A DNA stretch of 23,243 nt, from assembly GCA_045645805.1 (NCBI GenBank), contig JAZRJL010000074.1, positions 1 through 23,243 of the forward strand, in the 5' to 3' direction. Below the pieces are notes generated by a model. It was given only the letters and a program-made list of their open reading frames with translations, did not search any database and was not told the origin of the DNA. Numbering within the stretch: position 1 is the stretch's first letter; every line of letters starts with the position of its first letter. Below, piece by piece: positions 22,892-23,243 of the stretch. Source of the stretch: SIG440 sp045645805. Lineage in GTDB: Bacteria; Bacillota; Clostridia; Monoglobales; Monoglobaceae. Both the position numbers and the translations under genes were made by a program.

Positions 22892-22921
22892 AACTTTTGC
22901 AGTCAAGAGATTGTATAATAT

Positions 22922-22996
22922 GCGGGAGTGGCTCAGTGGTAGAGCGTCACCTTGCCAAGGTGAACGTCGCGAGTTCGAATCTCGTCTTCCGCTCCA
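22922..22996 (+). tRNA. tRNA-Gly (anticodon GCC)
   Basis: A 75-nt cloverleaf: acceptor GCGGGAG/CTTCCGC, D stem GCTC/GAGC, anticodon stem TCACC/GGTGA around loop TTGCCAA (anticodon GCC), T arm GCGAG-TTCGAAT-CTCGT and encoded CCA. Confidence 0.97.
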
Positions 22997-23029
22997 GAAA
23001 AACGACTTGTTTCGACAAGTCGTTTTTCT
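22996..23029 (+). terminator. tRNA-Gly terminator
   Basis: A perfect 15-bp stem (22996-23010 with 23015-23029) closed by a TTCG tetraloop, T-run in the 3' arm. The core ACTTGT/ACAAGT matches the tRNA-Ala terminator. Confidence 0.88.
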
Positions 23030-23050
23030 AATTAAATTTGCTTTCAGCAA

Positions 23051-23198
23051 GTGAAATAGCTTCGCTATGAAATACACTGCGTGTATGAAATATGCCTTGC
23101 GGCATATTAAAAGGCAAATTTTATTTCACATTTTTCGAAGAAAAATATTTCATAATCCGTTAGGATTATTTCATATCGAGCAAAGCGAGATATTTCAC
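23051..23198. repeat. Heptamer-hairpin array C (complete, 4+4)
   Basis: Left heptamers at 23051 (GTGAAAT), 23067, 23085 (ATGAAAT) and degenerate 23106 (ATTAAAA); right heptamers at 23123 (ATTTCAC), 23147, 23168 (ATTTCAT) and 23192 (ATTTCAC). Hairpins between: 23058-23066, 23074-23084 (ACAC/GTGT), 23092-23105 (ATGCC/GGCAT), 23130-23146 (ATTTTTC/GAAAAAT), 23154-23167 (AATCC/GGATT) and 23175-23191. The three outer heptamer pairs are perfectly complementary. It lies 21 nt after the tRNA-Gly terminator. The remaining bases to 23243 hold nothing I can name. Confidence 0.8.
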
Positions 23199-23243
23199 TA
23201 AAAATATATGGCATCTTAACCTATTCGGTTCTTCCAAAAAATC

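Overview
The window reads as chromosome of a low-to-moderate GC Gram-positive anaerobe, most likely an uncultured gut-type member of class Clostridia (Bacillota). Evidence: the walR/rlmH neighbourhood, RecD2 without RecBC, a DUF1385-prmC pair, a class A RNase P RNA, an oxygen-sensitive PflX-type radical SAM protein, strong AGGAGG ribosome sites and near-consensus sigma-A promoters. No phage, IS or CRISPR locus is visible. Most of the window is housekeeping; the unusual material lies between the genes.

Layout. 1-2613 (-): LysM-G5-M23 cell-wall peptidase, WalR-like response regulator, rlmH (cut by the window edge), with an exact match to the WalR box upstream of the operon. 2880-4549 (+): Lrp/AsnC regulator and class I aminotransferase, overlapping by 4 nt, like alaR-alaT of Bacillus. 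4680-5447 (+): tatD, convergent with recD2 (5489-7687, -). 7863-7938: tRNA-Ala. 8061-10235 (-): marR and an acyl-CoA synthetase, divergent from a PflX-like radical SAM gene (10380-11276, +). 11509-14121 (-): PMCA-type calcium ATPase. 14271-15242: an AT-rich accessory patch with a small zinc-ribbon membrane protein, an XRE regulator and an S23-type four-helix-bundle protein. 15504-15580 (-): tRNA-Arg, then a small conserved gene (-), then DUF1385 and prmC (+). 18031-18372 (-): rnpB. 18442-20843 (-): serC and serA for serine synthesis, with serC broken by one in-frame TAG. 20950-22773 (-): a Ppx/GppA-type phosphatase and two half-length TSUP permease genes. 22922-22996: tRNA-Gly.

The most interesting signal: each of the three tRNA genes is followed by its terminator and then by an array in which a conserved heptamer (RTGAARY on one side, its complement on the other) alternates with small hairpins of different sequence. 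The complete arrays at 15294-15461 and 23051-23198 share one plan: four heptamers with three hairpins, a centre, then four complementary heptamers with three hairpins. As a single strand this would fold into a ladder of four-way junctions. The copy at 7974-8030 looks like a surviving left half. The array at 15294 abuts the promoter of the S23-type gene, a family linked elsewhere to structured RNA (23S intervening sequences, Avd of retroelements). I do not recognise this element as a named family.

Other points: a second, shorter family of palindromic intergenic repeats beginning TGTAGGG, with compensatory changes; a 231-bp element of nested inverted repeats at 11278-11508; and a divergent regulatory switch at 14583-14636 whose two promoters share one -35 element.
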